Part shown: piece after piece, positions 54,010 through 63,665 of the stretch
How positions within the stretch are numbered: the stretch's first letter is position 1
How the letters are laid out: every line of letters begins with the position of its first letter
NCBI GenBank assembly: GCA_038251315.1
Contig: JBBSBK010000004.1
Location: 1-64,000, forward strand
DNA from: JBBKXP01 sp038251315
GTDB lineage: Bacteria; Pseudomonadota; Alphaproteobacteria; Rhodobacterales; Rhodobacteraceae
DNA length: 64,000 nt
Direction of reading: 5' to 3'
The notes under the pieces: model-generated
The model's database searches: none
What the model saw: the letters and a program-made list of their open reading frames with translations, nothing else
What the model was told of the DNA's origin: nothing
Position numbers and translations under genes: made by a program

Positions 54010-55080
54010 TCAGGCCCGGATAGAAAGCCGTTTGCCGGTGTCGGGTGCAAAGAAATGCAGCCGGTCGGCTATGGGGGCGACGTGCAGGCGGTCGCCGCGC
54101 GCGATAGCGGTATTGCCCGACAGACGCAGGGTCACAAGCTCGTCGGACCCTTCGATGACGCCGTAGCCGAAGGAGTCTGCGCCCAGCCACTCGACCGACC
54201 GCAGCACGACCGGGATAGCAGGCGTGGCGGCGTCCACCAGTTCCAGATCCTCGGGGCGCAGTCCAAGGCGGTAGTCCCCGTTGGCGGGAAGACCCGAAAG
54301 CGGCAGGCGGTGCCCGCCCGGCAGAACCGCAAAGCCGCCGTCGACGCGGACGGTGAAGATGTTCATGGCCGGCGACCCGATGAAGCTGGCGACGAATTCG
54401 CTGGCCGGGTTCATGTAAACCTCGTGCGGGGTGGCGATCTGCTCGGCTACGCCCTTGTTGATCACGATCAGACGGTCGGCCAGCGTCATCGCCTCGACCT
54501 GATCGTGGGTCACATAAAGCGTCGTCTGCCCGGTCCGCAAATGCAACTCCTTGATCTGCAAGCGCATCTGCACACGCAGCTTGGCATCAAGGTTTGACAG
54601 AGGCTCGTCCAGCAGAAAAGCCGACGGTTCGCGCACAAGGGCCCGGCCCATCGCAACCCGCTGACGCTGCCCCCCCGACAGATCGCGCGGCCTGCGGTCG
54701 AGATAGGGCTCAAGTTCCAGCATCGCGGCCACGCGGGCGACGGAATCCTGAATCTCGGCCTTGGACAGCTTTGCGATCTTCAGCCCATATGCCATGTTTT
54801 CGCGCACGCTCATATGGGGATAAAGCGCGTAGTTCTGGAACACCATCGCGATGTCACGCTGGCGCGGTTCAAGATCGTTCACCACCTTGTCGTTGATCTT
54901 GATGGTGCCCGAGGTGATGCTTTCCAGCCCCGCGACCATACGCAACAGCGTGGACTTGCCGCAGCCGGATGGCCCGACGATCACCACGAATTCGCCATTC
55001 GGGATGTCCATGGTGATGCCGTGGATCACCTGTTGTCCGCCATAACTTTTCCGCAGATCGTTCAGCAGGATACGCGCCAT
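54010..55080 (-). CDS. ugpC: sn-Glycerol-3-phosphate ABC transporter ATP-binding protein
   Basis: A 356-residue MalK/UgpC-type ATPase. It has Walker A GPSGCGKSTLLRM, signature LSGGQRQRVAMGRAL, Walker B AFLLDEPLSNLDAKLR, and C-terminal OB-fold/TOBE regulatory sequence from ~240. It is the last gene of an operon in the order ugpB-ugpA-ugpE-ugpC, which is the canonical order. It energises uptake of glycerol-3-phosphate or related phosphodiesters. It starts directly after the ugpE stop. Confidence 0.85.
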   Translation of the reverse strand: MARILLNDLRKSYGGQQVIHGITMDIPNGEFVVIVGPSGCGKSTLLRMVAGLESITSGTIKINDKVVNDLEPRQRDIAMVFQNYALYPHMSVRENMAYGLKIAKLSKAEIQDSVARVAAMLELEPYLDRRPRDLSGGQRQRVAMGRALVREPSAFLLDEPLSNLDAKLRVQMRLQIKELHLRTGQTTLYVTHDQVEAMTLADRLIVINKGVAEQIATPHEVYMNPASEFVASFIGSPAMNIFTVRVDGGFAVLPGGHRLPLSGLPANGDYRLGLRPEDLELVDAATPAIPVVLRSVEWLGADSFGYGVIEGSDELVTLRLSGNTAIARGDRLHVAPIADRLHFFAPDTGKRLSIRA

Positions 55081-55950
55081 TTACTTCTCCGTCTCGACAA
55101 GGCCCTTCACGAACCACCGCTGCATCACCACGACCACAAGGATCGGCGGCAGGATGGCCAGCACGGAAGTCACCATGACAAGGTTCCAGGGGGTATCGGC
55201 ATCGGCAAAAGAGATCATCTTCTTCAGCGCGATGACGATGGTGTTCATCTCGTTGGAATTGGTGACCAACAGCGGCCACAAGTATTGCGTCCAGCCATAG
55301 ATGAACTGGATCACGAAGATCGCCGCCACATTGGTCAGCGACAGCGGCCACAGGATATCCTTGAAAAACCGCCACGGCCCCGCACCATCGACCCGCGCGG
55401 CCTCCAGCAGTTCATCCGGTATGGTCATGAAAAACTGCCGGAACAGCAGCGTGGCGGTTGCAGACGCGATCAGCGGCAGGATCAGACCGGCATAGGTGTC
55501 GATCAGGCCCAGATCGACCATCACCTTGTAGGTCGGCTGGATCCGCACCTCGACCGGCAACATCAGGGTGATGAAGATCAACCAGAAGCAGGCCATCCGC
55601 AGGGGAAAGCGGAAAAAGACAATGGCATAGGCCGACGCCATCGAGATCGCGATCTTCCCCAGCGCAATGCCCATCGCGATCAGCGTCGTGTTACCCAGCA
55701 GTCGCCACAGGCTGACCCCGCCGATCCGGCCTATCCCACCGGAAAACGCCTCGTCATAGTTCTGGAATGCTTCCGGCCCCGGCAGCAAAGGCAGGGGCGG
55801 GCGCAGGATGGTCTGGGTCGAATGGGTCGAGGCGATCACGACGTAATAAATCGGAAAGGCCACGATGATCACGCCAAGAATCATCCACAAATGCGCCATC
55901 ATCCGCGCCGGTCCGCGCGCGGCGAGGGGCGTGTGCGCGGCGTTATCCAT
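55081..55950 (-). CDS. ugpE: sn-Glycerol-3-phosphate ABC transporter permease UgpE
   Basis: A 289-residue MalG-type permease with six predicted transmembrane helices and the EAA loop DELLEAARVDGAGPWRFF. The N-terminus IVAFPIYYVVIASTHSTQTI and C-terminus LPPILVVVVMQRWFVKGLVE match UgpE closely. It overlaps ugpA by 8 bases and abuts ugpC. Together they form the membrane channel. Confidence 0.87.
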   Translation of the reverse strand: MDNAAHTPLAARGPARMMAHLWMILGVIIVAFPIYYVVIASTHSTQTILRPPLPLLPGPEAFQNYDEAFSGGIGRIGGVSLWRLLGNTTLIAMGIALGKIAISMASAYAIVFFRFPLRMACFWLIFITLMLPVEVRIQPTYKVMVDLGLIDTYAGLILPLIASATATLLFRQFFMTIPDELLEAARVDGAGPWRFFKDILWPLSLTNVAAIFVIQFIYGWTQYLWPLLVTNSNEMNTIVIALKKMISFADADTPWNLVMVTSVLAILPPILVVVVMQRWFVKGLVETEK

Positions 55951-56824
55951 AATGCACCCGTCTTTCGATAAAGCGGAACTGGAAGGCGGTCAACGTGATG
56001 ACAATCACCATCAGGATCACCGATTGCGCCGCGGAATCGCCCATGATCAGGTTCACGAAACCGTCGTTGTAAACCTTGTAGACCAAAGTTTCAGTCGCTT
56101 TTCCCGGCCCGCCGCTGGTCACGGCGTGGATGATGCCAAAGGTGTCGAACAGCGCATAAACCGTGTTTACCACCAGCAGGAAAAAGGTGGTCGGTGCCAG
56201 CAGCGGAAAGACGATGGTCCGGAACGCATGCCCGCGGCTCGCGCCGTCGATTGCCGCGGCCTCAAGCAGGGATTTGGGAATCGCCTGAAGTCCGGCTATG
56301 AAGAACAGGAAGTTGTAGCTGATCTGCTTCCACGTCGCCGCCGCCACCACCAATGCCATCGCCTGTTCGCTGTCCAGCAGCGGGTTCCAGGCAATCCCCA
56401 TCTGACGCAGCGGCCAGGCCAGGGTGCCGAATGACGGGTTGAACATGAAAAGCCACAGCATTCCCGCTATGGCCGGGGCAACCGCATAGGGCCAGATCAT
56501 CAGGGTGCGGTAGAACCCCTTGCCACGCACGATCTTTTCCGCCTGTACGGCCAGAAACAGCGCGACAGCCAGCGCACAAAACGCCACCAGGATCGAAAAG
56601 ACAGCCGTGACCTTGATCGAGTTCAGATAGCTGGGATCGCTCAGCACCTTGCGGAAATTGGCCAGCCCGACAAAAGTGCTGCTTAGCCCGAACGGGTCTT
56701 CCCGCAGCACCGATTGCCGGAACGCCTGCGCGGCGGGCCAGTAAAAGAAGATAATCGTGATTGCCAACTGGGGTGCCAGCAAGAGCCAAGGCAGAACCTT
56801 GTGCGGAAAAACTGTCCGTCGCAT
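55943..56824 (-). CDS. ugpA: sn-Glycerol-3-phosphate ABC transporter permease UgpA
   Basis: A 293-residue MalF-type permease with six transmembrane helices. UgpA hallmarks are LLAPQLAITIIFFYWPAAQA, the EAA loop KSLLEAAAIDGASRGHAFR and VTSGGPGKATETLVYKVYND. It is 73 bases downstream of ugpB and overlaps ugpE. Confidence 0.88.
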   Translation of the reverse strand: MRRTVFPHKVLPWLLLAPQLAITIIFFYWPAAQAFRQSVLREDPFGLSSTFVGLANFRKVLSDPSYLNSIKVTAVFSILVAFCALAVALFLAVQAEKIVRGKGFYRTLMIWPYAVAPAIAGMLWLFMFNPSFGTLAWPLRQMGIAWNPLLDSEQAMALVVAAATWKQISYNFLFFIAGLQAIPKSLLEAAAIDGASRGHAFRTIVFPLLAPTTFFLLVVNTVYALFDTFGIIHAVTSGGPGKATETLVYKVYNDGFVNLIMGDSAAQSVILMVIVITLTAFQFRFIERRVHYG

Positions 56825-56897
56825 AGATAATCCTTGCCTTGCAGGCCATCAAAAAGCGCGCACCGTTAGCCGCCGGTGCGCGCCATCGCTAGATGGT

Positions 56898-58193
56898 TCA
56901 GCCGCCCGATGCTTCCTTGATCGCGGCGTTGCCACGCTCGGCTGCGGCCTTCAGGGCCTGCTCGGCGGTCTGCTCGCCAGCGAGCATCTTCTCGTACTCC
57001 TCGTTCTGGATGTCACGCAGCTGCGGCAGGTTCGGCGCCCGCACCCCCTTGGAGTTTTCGGTCGGCGTCTTGCCGGACATCTGCAGGATCGGCACTTCAC
57101 GCGCGGGGTTCGTATCGTAGAAGCCCGAGGCCTTGGTCGCCTCGTAGGCGGCCGTGGTCACCGGCAGATAACCCGACTGTTCGTGCAGGAACTGCTGCAC
57201 CGGGGTCTGCGACAGATAGTTGAAGAAAGTGCCGACGCCCTTGTAAACCTCGTCCGACTTGCCCCCCATCACCCAGAGCGAGGCCCCGCCCGGTGTGGTG
57301 TTCTGTGGCGCACCTTCGGCGGTTTCATCATAGGGCAGCTGGCCGATGCCGTAGTTGATGCCCGACTTGACGATGTCGCCCAAACCGCCCGAGCTTTCGG
57401 TCAGGATGCCACATTCACCCGAGGTGAAGTTCTGCTTGGCCTCGGAGGTGCGCCCGCCGTAGACGAAGACGCCTTCCTTGCCCAGATCGGCAAGTTCCTG
57501 AAAATGCTTGACGAACAGCGGCCCGTCGATCGCCAGTTCCGGCGTGCCTGCCAGACCGTTCTCGTTGCTGGCCCACGAGACATTGTTCCACGCCGCAAAA
57601 TTCTCGGTGTGAATCCAGGTCAGCCAGGTCGAGGTGTAGCCGCAGGTGGCGGCCCCGCTGGATTTGATCTGGCGGGCAGCGGCCCAGACTTCGGCCCAGG
57701 TCTTGGGCGGGGCGTTCACGTCCAGCCCGGCCTTCTCGAAGATATCCTTGTTGTAGTAAAGGATCGGCGAGGAAGAGTTGTAGGGAAACGACAGCATCTC
57801 GCCTTCGGGGCTGGAGTAATAGCCGACAATCCCCGGCAGATACGCGCTTTTGTCAAAGGTGAAGCCCGCATCGCTCAGCACTTCGGCGACCGGCTTGATC
57901 GCGCCTTGCGCGCCCATCATCACACCGGTGCCCACATCGAACACCTGAATGATGTCAGGGGCCTGGCCCGCGCGGAACGCAGCGATGCCCGCGTTCAGCG
58001 TTTCGGGATAGGTGCCCTTGAACACGGGCTTGACCACATATTCGGTCTGGCTTGCGTTGAAATCGCTGGCGATTTTGTCCACGACCTCGGAGTTCGCGCC
58101 CGTCATGGCATGCCACCAGGAAATCTCGGTCTGGGCCTGCGCCGCAAACGGCAGCAGTGCCATCCCGACGGCCCACAGGTTCACAATCTTCAT
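56898..58193 (-). CDS. ugpB: sn-Glycerol-3-phosphate-binding periplasmic protein UgpB
   Basis: A 431-residue binding protein with a signal peptide (MKIVNLWAVGMALLPFAAQA). UgpB motifs include EISWWHAMTGANSEVVDKIA and SFPYNSSSPILYYNKDIFEK. ATG 58193 follows GGGAGGAGACC; the frame is open further upstream but lacks family similarity. It is the first gene of the ugp operon. It captures glycerol-3-phosphate (or glycerophosphodiesters) as phosphorus and carbon source. Confidence 0.88.
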   Translation of the reverse strand: MKIVNLWAVGMALLPFAAQAQTEISWWHAMTGANSEVVDKIASDFNASQTEYVVKPVFKGTYPETLNAGIAAFRAGQAPDIIQVFDVGTGVMMGAQGAIKPVAEVLSDAGFTFDKSAYLPGIVGYYSSPEGEMLSFPYNSSSPILYYNKDIFEKAGLDVNAPPKTWAEVWAAARQIKSSGAATCGYTSTWLTWIHTENFAAWNNVSWASNENGLAGTPELAIDGPLFVKHFQELADLGKEGVFVYGGRTSEAKQNFTSGECGILTESSGGLGDIVKSGINYGIGQLPYDETAEGAPQNTTPGGASLWVMGGKSDEVYKGVGTFFNYLSQTPVQQFLHEQSGYLPVTTAAYEATKASGFYDTNPAREVPILQMSGKTPTENSKGVRAPNLPQLRDIQNEEYEKMLAGEQTAEQALKAAAERGNAAIKEASGG

Positions 58194-58504
58194 CTTGGTC
58201 TCCTCCCAGAATTTTATCACGCCGGGCAGCAAAGCGTCGCTGTTTGCCGACAATTTCCGCAGCCCTGCCCCAATAGGGTGCTTTCGGGCCGTCGAGTCAA
58301 TTCGATAGGTATGCGCCCGTTCTTCGCCGACAAGACCTGTGCACAACAAGGGCGTAGACTATCGGGTTTGCACTCCCGGCCGGGGGCCGCTCGCGCCGTG
58401 CGATTTTTTATTGTCACAGTCGGGATGTTGGGCCTATGATTTCTAACAAAAATATGGCGGGTCATTCAAGAGCCGCGTCACATCGATATTCTGGGAGGAA
58501 TACC
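58194..58504. promoter_or_regulatory. Divergent intergenic region between ugpB and the AfuA-like gene
   Basis: About 310 bases hold promoters for both transport operons. The rightward sigma-70 promoter is given as its own entry. For ugpB I saw only weak PHO-box-like halves (TTGTCGG near 58246-58252) and do not claim a site. Confidence 0.4.
58411..58440 (+). promoter_or_regulatory. Sigma-70-type promoter for the AfuA-like operon
   Basis: TTGTCA (58411-58416) and TATGAT (58435-58440) are separated by 18 bases, good matches to -35 and -10 consensus. The start codon of the binding protein lies 64 bases further on, behind the ribosome-binding site GGGAGGA. Confidence 0.5.
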
Positions 58505-59527
58505 ATGACCAAATCCGCTTGGGCTGCGGCTGCTTTCGTTACGGGGGCCGGCCTTTCCGGTACGGCTGCCATGGCCGATCTGAATCTCTACTGCTCGGCA
58601 CAGGAGGAGTGGTGCCAGATCATGGAGAAAAGCTTTGAAGAGGCGACCGGCATTGACGTCGCGATGACCCGCAAATCAAGCGGTGAAACCTTCGCGCAAA
58701 TTCAGGCCGAAGCCAGCAATCCCAAGGGCGATGTCTGGTGGGGCGGCACGGGCGATCCGCATCTGCAGGCGGCCGAAGAAGACCTGACCGAAGCCTATGT
58801 CAGCCCGATGCGTGAGCAACTGCACCCCTGGGCCATCGCGCAAGCTACCAGTGCCAACGACAAGACGATCGGCATCTATTCCGGCGCGCTGGGGTTTGGC
58901 TACAACAGTGACATGCTGGCAAAGGCTGGCCTGCCCGCGCCCGCCTGCTGGGAAGACCTGACCAAGCCGGAATACAAGGGCATGGTGCAGATGGCGAACC
59001 CGAACTCCTCGGGGACCGCTTACACGACGCTGGCCTCGATGGTGCAGATGTTCGGCGAGGATGGTGGCTTTGACTACATGAAGCGCCTTCATGCCAATAT
59101 CAACCAGTATACCAAATCCGGTTCTGCCCCGATCAAGGCTGCCGGCACCGGCGAGACGCTGATCGGCATCGTTTTCATGCATGACGCTGTGGCGCAGGCG
59201 GTCGCGGGTTTCCCGATCGTTACCGTCGCCCCCTGCGAAGGCACCGGCTATGAGATCGGTTCGATGTCGATCATCAAGGGCGCGCGCAACCCGGACGAGG
59301 CGAAGCAGTTCTACGACTGGGCACTAAGCGTCGAGGCGCAGAATCTCGCGCTTCAGGTCAACGCGTTTCAGGTGATGTCGAATGTCGGCGCGACGAAATC
59401 TGACAAGGCGCCCGACCTCGCGACGGTGAAACTGATCGACTACGACTTCAAGAAGTATGGCTCGTCGGACGAGCGCAAACGCCTGCTGTCGAAGTGGGAC
59501 ACCGAAGTCTCGACTCTGCCGCAGTAA
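58505..59527 (+). CDS. AfuA/FbpA-family periplasmic binding protein (ferric or sugar-phosphate type)
   Basis: A 340-residue binding protein with a signal peptide (MTKSAWAAAAFVTGAGLSG, cut near AMA-DL). The family-2 periplasmic-binding start is LNLYCSAQEEWCQIMEKSF. The region where iron-binding FbpA proteins carry the adjacent tyrosine pair reads LIGIVFMHDAVAQ, with no YY. In the AfuABC system of Actinobacillus, a protein of this family binds cyclic hexose/heptose phosphates, so iron is uncertain here. ATG 58505 has GGGAGGA upstream. It heads an operon with a fused permease and an ATPase. Confidence 0.82.
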   Translation: MTKSAWAAAAFVTGAGLSGTAAMADLNLYCSAQEEWCQIMEKSFEEATGIDVAMTRKSSGETFAQIQAEASNPKGDVWWGGTGDPHLQAAEEDLTEAYVSPMREQLHPWAIAQATSANDKTIGIYSGALGFGYNSDMLAKAGLPAPACWEDLTKPEYKGMVQMANPNSSGTAYTTLASMVQMFGEDGGFDYMKRLHANINQYTKSGSAPIKAAGTGETLIGIVFMHDAVAQAVAGFPIVTVAPCEGTGYEIGSMSIIKGARNPDEAKQFYDWALSVEAQNLALQVNAFQVMSNVGATKSDKAPDLATVKLIDYDFKKYGSSDERKRLLSKWDTEVSTLPQ

Positions 59528-59530
59528 CCC

Positions 59531-61741
59531 TTGCGCACAATCAGCCTTGAACGCACCACCCATCCGGATCTGATCTTCTGGATCACGGCCGGATGGATCG
59601 GTTATTGCCTTCTGCCCTGGTACGGGGTGGAAAAATTCTGGTCGCTGGAATGGCTGCTGGAGGGCTGGCCCTTTGATGCGGATTTTGCCCCCGCAGCCAT
59701 GCTGATTGCGACGGGACAAAAGCTGTGGCTTGCCCCGATGGTGCTGGCGCTGATTGCGCCCCTTGCCGTGCTGGGGCGTCGCAAATCCGACCCGTGGTTT
59801 GCCAGGGTGCTGATCCTGGCGGGGGGGTTCGGATTTTCATGGCTGGTGGCGCAAGGTCTGGGCATCGGTTTGCGAGGCTTCAACGCGGACTGGCTGACAG
59901 CACTGTTCGGGCCGCTGGAGGACCGGCAGTTCGGCATGGGCTATGGCGCGATGATCACCGCCTCGGCCTTCCTGTTCCTGTTCACCCAAGGGATTGCAGC
60001 GCGGGGGGCGGTGAACGGCGATGTCTTTGTGACCGCAGCAATCGGCGGAGTGATCGCGGTTGTCACGATCTTTGTGTTCTTTCCGATCGCCAAGATGTTG
60101 CTGGCAGCCTTCGCCACCGATGACGGCGGCTATTCGATCCTTGGCTTCTTTCCCAAGCTGTTTGACTATCGCATCTGGGGTCTGGGCTGCCTGACCGGGG
60201 GGCGCTGCGGTGTGGCGTGGAATTCGCTGGTGCTGGCGATTGCTGTCGGCGTGCTGACCACGCTCTTGGGGTTGGCCTTCGCGCTGGTCCTGACCCGGTC
60301 CGGCTTTCGCTACAAACGGCTGCTGCGGGCGCTGTCGGTGCTGCCGATCATCACACCGCCCTTCGTGATCGGCCTTGCCATCATTCTGCTGTTCGGCCTG
60401 TCCGGCACCGTCACCACATCCGTTGCGGCCTTTCTGGGCGTCGAGACGTCGCGCTGGATCTACGGTATGCCCGGCGTGCTGATCGCACAGGTTCTTGCCT
60501 TTACCCCCATCGCCTTTCTGGTGCTGATCGGGGTGGTCGAAGGTGTCAGCCCCAGCATGGAAGAGGCCGCGCAGACCCTGCGCGCCAATCGCTGGCAGAC
60601 CTTCCGCACCGTCAGCTGGCCACTGATGCGCCCTGGTCTGGCGAATGCGTTCCTGCTGGGTTTCATCGAAAGCATGGCCGATTTCGGCAACCCGCTGGTG
60701 CTGGGAGGCAACTTCGACCTGCTGTCGACCGAGATCTTCTTTGCCATCGTCGGCGCGCAATATGACCAAAGCCGCGCGGCCATTCTGGCGATGGTGCTGT
60801 TGGGCTTTACCCTAGGCGCGTTTTATCTTCAGCGGTTCTGGCTGGGCAAGAAAAGCTATACCACCGTCACCGGCAAGGGCGACAGCGGCGTTCACCCGCC
60901 GATGCCGCGCGGCCTCGCGATTCCGGTCTATGTGGTGGTGGCATTGTGGTCGACCTTTACGGTCGTGGTCTATGGCATGATCCTTTACGGGTCGGTGGTG
61001 CAGCTTTGGGGCGTCGATGACACGCTGACGTTCAAGCATTACATTACCGCCTTCCGAATTGAGTGGGGCGAAAACGGGCTGCGCTGGACAGGTTCCGCCT
61101 GGTCCAGTTTCTGGACCACGATCTTGATCGCCACCCTGGCCGCACCGCTGACCGCCGCAATCGGGCTGATCACCGCCTATCTGCTGACCCGTCAGAGCTT
61201 TGCGGGCAAACGCGCGTTCGAATTTGGCACCATGCTGTCGTTCGCCATTCCCGGCACGGTCATCGGGGTCGCCTACATTCTGGCGTTCAACGTCCCACCG
61301 ATCGAGATCACCGGAACCGGCCTGATCCTTGTCATCAGCTTTATCTTCCGCAACATGCCGGTCGGTGTGCGGGCTGGCATCGCGTCGATGAGCCAGCTGG
61401 ACAAATCGCTGGATGAATCCTCGCTGACGCTGGGCGCGAACAGCTGGCAGACCTTCCGGGCGGTGATCCTGCCGCTGCTGCGCCCCGCCATTCTGGCAGC
61501 CCTTGTCTACAGTTTTGTCCGGGCCATGACGGCGATTTCGGCAGTGATCTTTCTTGTGTCGGCCCGCTATGACATGGCGACAAGCTACATCATCGGCAGG
61601 GTTGAAAACAACGACTACGGGCTGGCCATCGCCTATTCAACCGCGCTGATCTTCGTGATGCTGGCCGCCGTTGGCCTGCTGCAAGTGCTGGTCGGGCGCA
61701 CACGGATCGGTCGGCGCACCAGCCATGCTGAGGGACATTGA
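59531..61741 (+). CDS. Fused two-domain ABC permease (AfuB/FbpB type)
   Basis: A 736-residue membrane protein with two complete permease domains and about 12-14 transmembrane helices. Each half has an EAA loop: PSMEEAAQTLRANRWQTFRT and LDESSLTLGANSWQTFR. This fusion is typical of FbpB/AfuB-type importers. The best start is a TTG at 59531, three bases after the binding-protein stop; no earlier in-frame start exists in the gap. The N-terminal ~200 residues extend beyond the usual first domain. It abuts the ATPase gene exactly. Confidence 0.85.
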   Translation: MRTISLERTTHPDLIFWITAGWIGYCLLPWYGVEKFWSLEWLLEGWPFDADFAPAAMLIATGQKLWLAPMVLALIAPLAVLGRRKSDPWFARVLILAGGFGFSWLVAQGLGIGLRGFNADWLTALFGPLEDRQFGMGYGAMITASAFLFLFTQGIAARGAVNGDVFVTAAIGGVIAVVTIFVFFPIAKMLLAAFATDDGGYSILGFFPKLFDYRIWGLGCLTGGRCGVAWNSLVLAIAVGVLTTLLGLAFALVLTRSGFRYKRLLRALSVLPIITPPFVIGLAIILLFGLSGTVTTSVAAFLGVETSRWIYGMPGVLIAQVLAFTPIAFLVLIGVVEGVSPSMEEAAQTLRANRWQTFRTVSWPLMRPGLANAFLLGFIESMADFGNPLVLGGNFDLLSTEIFFAIVGAQYDQSRAAILAMVLLGFTLGAFYLQRFWLGKKSYTTVTGKGDSGVHPPMPRGLAIPVYVVVALWSTFTVVVYGMILYGSVVQLWGVDDTLTFKHYITAFRIEWGENGLRWTGSAWSSFWTTILIATLAAPLTAAIGLITAYLLTRQSFAGKRAFEFGTMLSFAIPGTVIGVAYILAFNVPPIEITGTGLILVISFIFRNMPVGVRAGIASMSQLDKSLDESSLTLGANSWQTFRAVILPLLRPAILAALVYSFVRAMTAISAVIFLVSARYDMATSYIIGRVENNDYGLAIAYSTALIFVMLAAVGLLQVLVGRTRIGRRTSHAEGH

Positions 61742-62824
61742 ATGACAGTCATCAACGCCAAGGCCGCCTCGGTCCGGTTCGAAAATGTATCCAAGGTCTA
61801 TGGTGCCAAAGTCACTGCCGTGGACAACATCAATCTTGAGGTGGCAGCGGGAACACTCGTCACCCTGCTGGGCCCGTCCGGATGCGGCAAGACCACCACC
61901 CTGAGGATGATCGCCGGGCTTGAAATGGCGACCAAGGGACGGATCTTCATCGGCGACAAGGACGTGACCAAGCTGCCCGCCACCGACCGGGACGTGTCGA
62001 TGGTGTTTCAGAGCTATGCATTGTTCCCGCATATGACCGTGATGGAAAATGTCGGCTATGGGCTGAAGTTTTCGGGGTTCGACAAGGCTGAGGCTCGGTC
62101 AAAGGCGCTGGCCGGGCTTGAGTTGGTGGGTCTGACGGGTTACGGCGACCGGCTTCCGTCAGAGCTGTCCGGCGGTCAGCAGCAGCGTGTCGCCGTGGCG
62201 CGGGCCCTAGTGTTGGAACCGCAGGTTCTTCTGTTCGATGAACCTCTGTCCAACCTTGACGCGAAACTGCGCCGTCAGGTCCGCGAAGAAATCCGCGACA
62301 TCCAGAAGACCCTTGGTCTGACCGTGGTCTATGTCACCCACGATCAGGAAGAAGCGCTTGCCGTTTCCGATGAAATCGTCGTGATGCGCAACGCCGCGAT
62401 CGCACAGAAGGGCACGCCCCGCGATCTTTACGAGGCCCCCGCAGATGCCTTCGTGGCCGATTTCATCGGCGAGGCAAACCTGATCCCGGTGGAAATCACC
62501 GCACTTGACGGCGACATCGCCACGGTGCGGATTGCCGATTATACCCATCGCCTGCCCTCGCGCGGGTTGTCGCAGGGCCCGGCAAAGCTGGCCGTGCGCC
62601 CTTCGCGGATGCGTCTGGTGGCAGGCTCGGGCGACGGGGTGGTCGCGGTGATCGACAAGGCCACCTATGTAGGAAGCCGGATGGAATACACCGTCACCGC
62701 CGCCTTTGGCACGGTGTTTGCCGTGCTGGACGATGTGGTGACGCCGTTCCGGGTCGGCGACGGCGTCACCATCTCTTTCGCGGCCTCCGGCCCTGTGCTG
62801 ATCCCCGCCGATCAGGCGTCGTAG
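61742..62824 (+). CDS. ABC transporter ATP-binding protein (AfuC/FbpC type)
   Basis: A 360-residue ATPase with Walker A GPSGCGKTTTLRMIAG, signature LSGGQQQRVAVARAL, Walker B LLFDEPLSNLDAKLR and a TOBE-type C-terminus (VRPSRMRLVAGSG). It starts at the first base after the permease stop. It completes a binding protein-permease-ATPase importer with 58505 and 59531. Its 3' end overlaps by 13 bases the convergent phosphatase gene. Confidence 0.88.
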   Translation: MTVINAKAASVRFENVSKVYGAKVTAVDNINLEVAAGTLVTLLGPSGCGKTTTLRMIAGLEMATKGRIFIGDKDVTKLPATDRDVSMVFQSYALFPHMTVMENVGYGLKFSGFDKAEARSKALAGLELVGLTGYGDRLPSELSGGQQQRVAVARALVLEPQVLLFDEPLSNLDAKLRRQVREEIRDIQKTLGLTVVYVTHDQEEALAVSDEIVVMRNAAIAQKGTPRDLYEAPADAFVADFIGEANLIPVEITALDGDIATVRIADYTHRLPSRGLSQGPAKLAVRPSRMRLVAGSGDGVVAVIDKATYVGSRMEYTVTAAFGTVFAVLDDVVTPFRVGDGVTISFAASGPVLIPADQAS

Positions 62825-63603
62825 GCGGCCTTGGCCAGCGCCGCCACTGCGTCGAACACCCCCGCCCCGGAAACGACAACCCGCCCGCCATGCGCAATCG
62901 CCTCGTCGGCATTAACGGGTTCCACTTGCCCTCCCGCTTCGGACACGATCAGATGACCGGCCAGAAAATCCCACGCGTTCATGTGTTCCTCGACATAACC
63001 AAGGATGCGGCCCGTCGCCACATAGGCCAGCGAAAGCCCGCCAGAGCCGTTGCGCCAGAACACGGTCCCCGCATCGCACGACAGGCTGACCAGCCGCTTT
63101 ATCCCCTCCAGATGCGTGCGGCCGGAAAATCCCACGCCCAGCGACCCCGCGCGCAGGCTTGTCTTGTCCGAACATCGGATGGCCCGGTCATTGCAGAACG
63201 CGCCACCGCCCAGCACGGCGTGATGCAGTTCGTCATGCACCGGGTCATGAACGACACCGATCACCGTCTGCCCCTGATGCACACAGGCAAGGATCACGCA
63301 CCATTGTGGAATGCCGTTGATGAAGTTCGTCGTGCCGTCGATCGGGTCGATCACCCATGTATATCCGCTGGTGCCCGACGTCGGCGCACCCTCCTCGCCC
63401 ACGATACTGTCATCGGGAAAAGCCGCAGCCAGCGCCGCGCGCACGGCCAGTTCGACATTGCGGTCCGCTTCCGAGACGAAATCCTGATGACCTTTCACGT
63501 CGATGGTCAGCGTGTCCCACTTGCGGAAATAATCCAGCGCCATCGCCCCCACATCAACGGCTATACGGCGGGCGGCGGCGTGTCGGGCGGCAAGATCAGT
63601 CAT
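62812..63603 (-). CDS. Inositol monophosphatase-family phosphatase
   Basis: A 263-residue Mg2+-dependent phosphatase. The family motifs are visible: the GEEGA of metal site 1 near ~66, WVIDPIDGTTNFINGIP (the DPIDGTTN motif) and the C-terminal NAWDFLAGHLIVSEAGG. Members act on inositol phosphate, histidinol phosphate, PAP or fructose bisphosphate. ATG 63603 follows AGAAGGA; the frame to 63735 is not used. It is divergent from the HAD gene and next to a possible sugar-phosphate importer, so a phosphosugar substrate is plausible. Confidence 0.88.
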   Translation of the reverse strand: MTDLAARHAAARRIAVDVGAMALDYFRKWDTLTIDVKGHQDFVSEADRNVELAVRAALAAAFPDDSIVGEEGAPTSGTSGYTWVIDPIDGTTNFINGIPQWCVILACVHQGQTVIGVVHDPVHDELHHAVLGGGAFCNDRAIRCSDKTSLRAGSLGVGFSGRTHLEGIKRLVSLSCDAGTVFWRNGSGGLSLAYVATGRILGYVEEHMNAWDFLAGHLIVSEAGGQVEPVNADEAIAHGGRVVVSGAGVFDAVAALAKAAYDA

Positions 63604-63665
63604 GGGATGTCCTTCTGGAGTTTCAACAGCCTTATCAGGGCCAGCAGGCAAATGGAATTCAGCGC

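Noticed and set aside
54814..55971. 385-codon plus-strand frame opposite ugpE and ugpC
   Set aside because: It is antisense to conserved ugp genes and has no recognisable domain.
58246..58265. Weak PHO-box-like repeats upstream of ugpB
   Set aside because: Only one half resembles the consensus; too weak to claim despite the expected regulation.
56757..58439. 560-codon plus-strand frame opposite ugpB
   Set aside because: Antisense shadow of ugpB with GC-driven composition.
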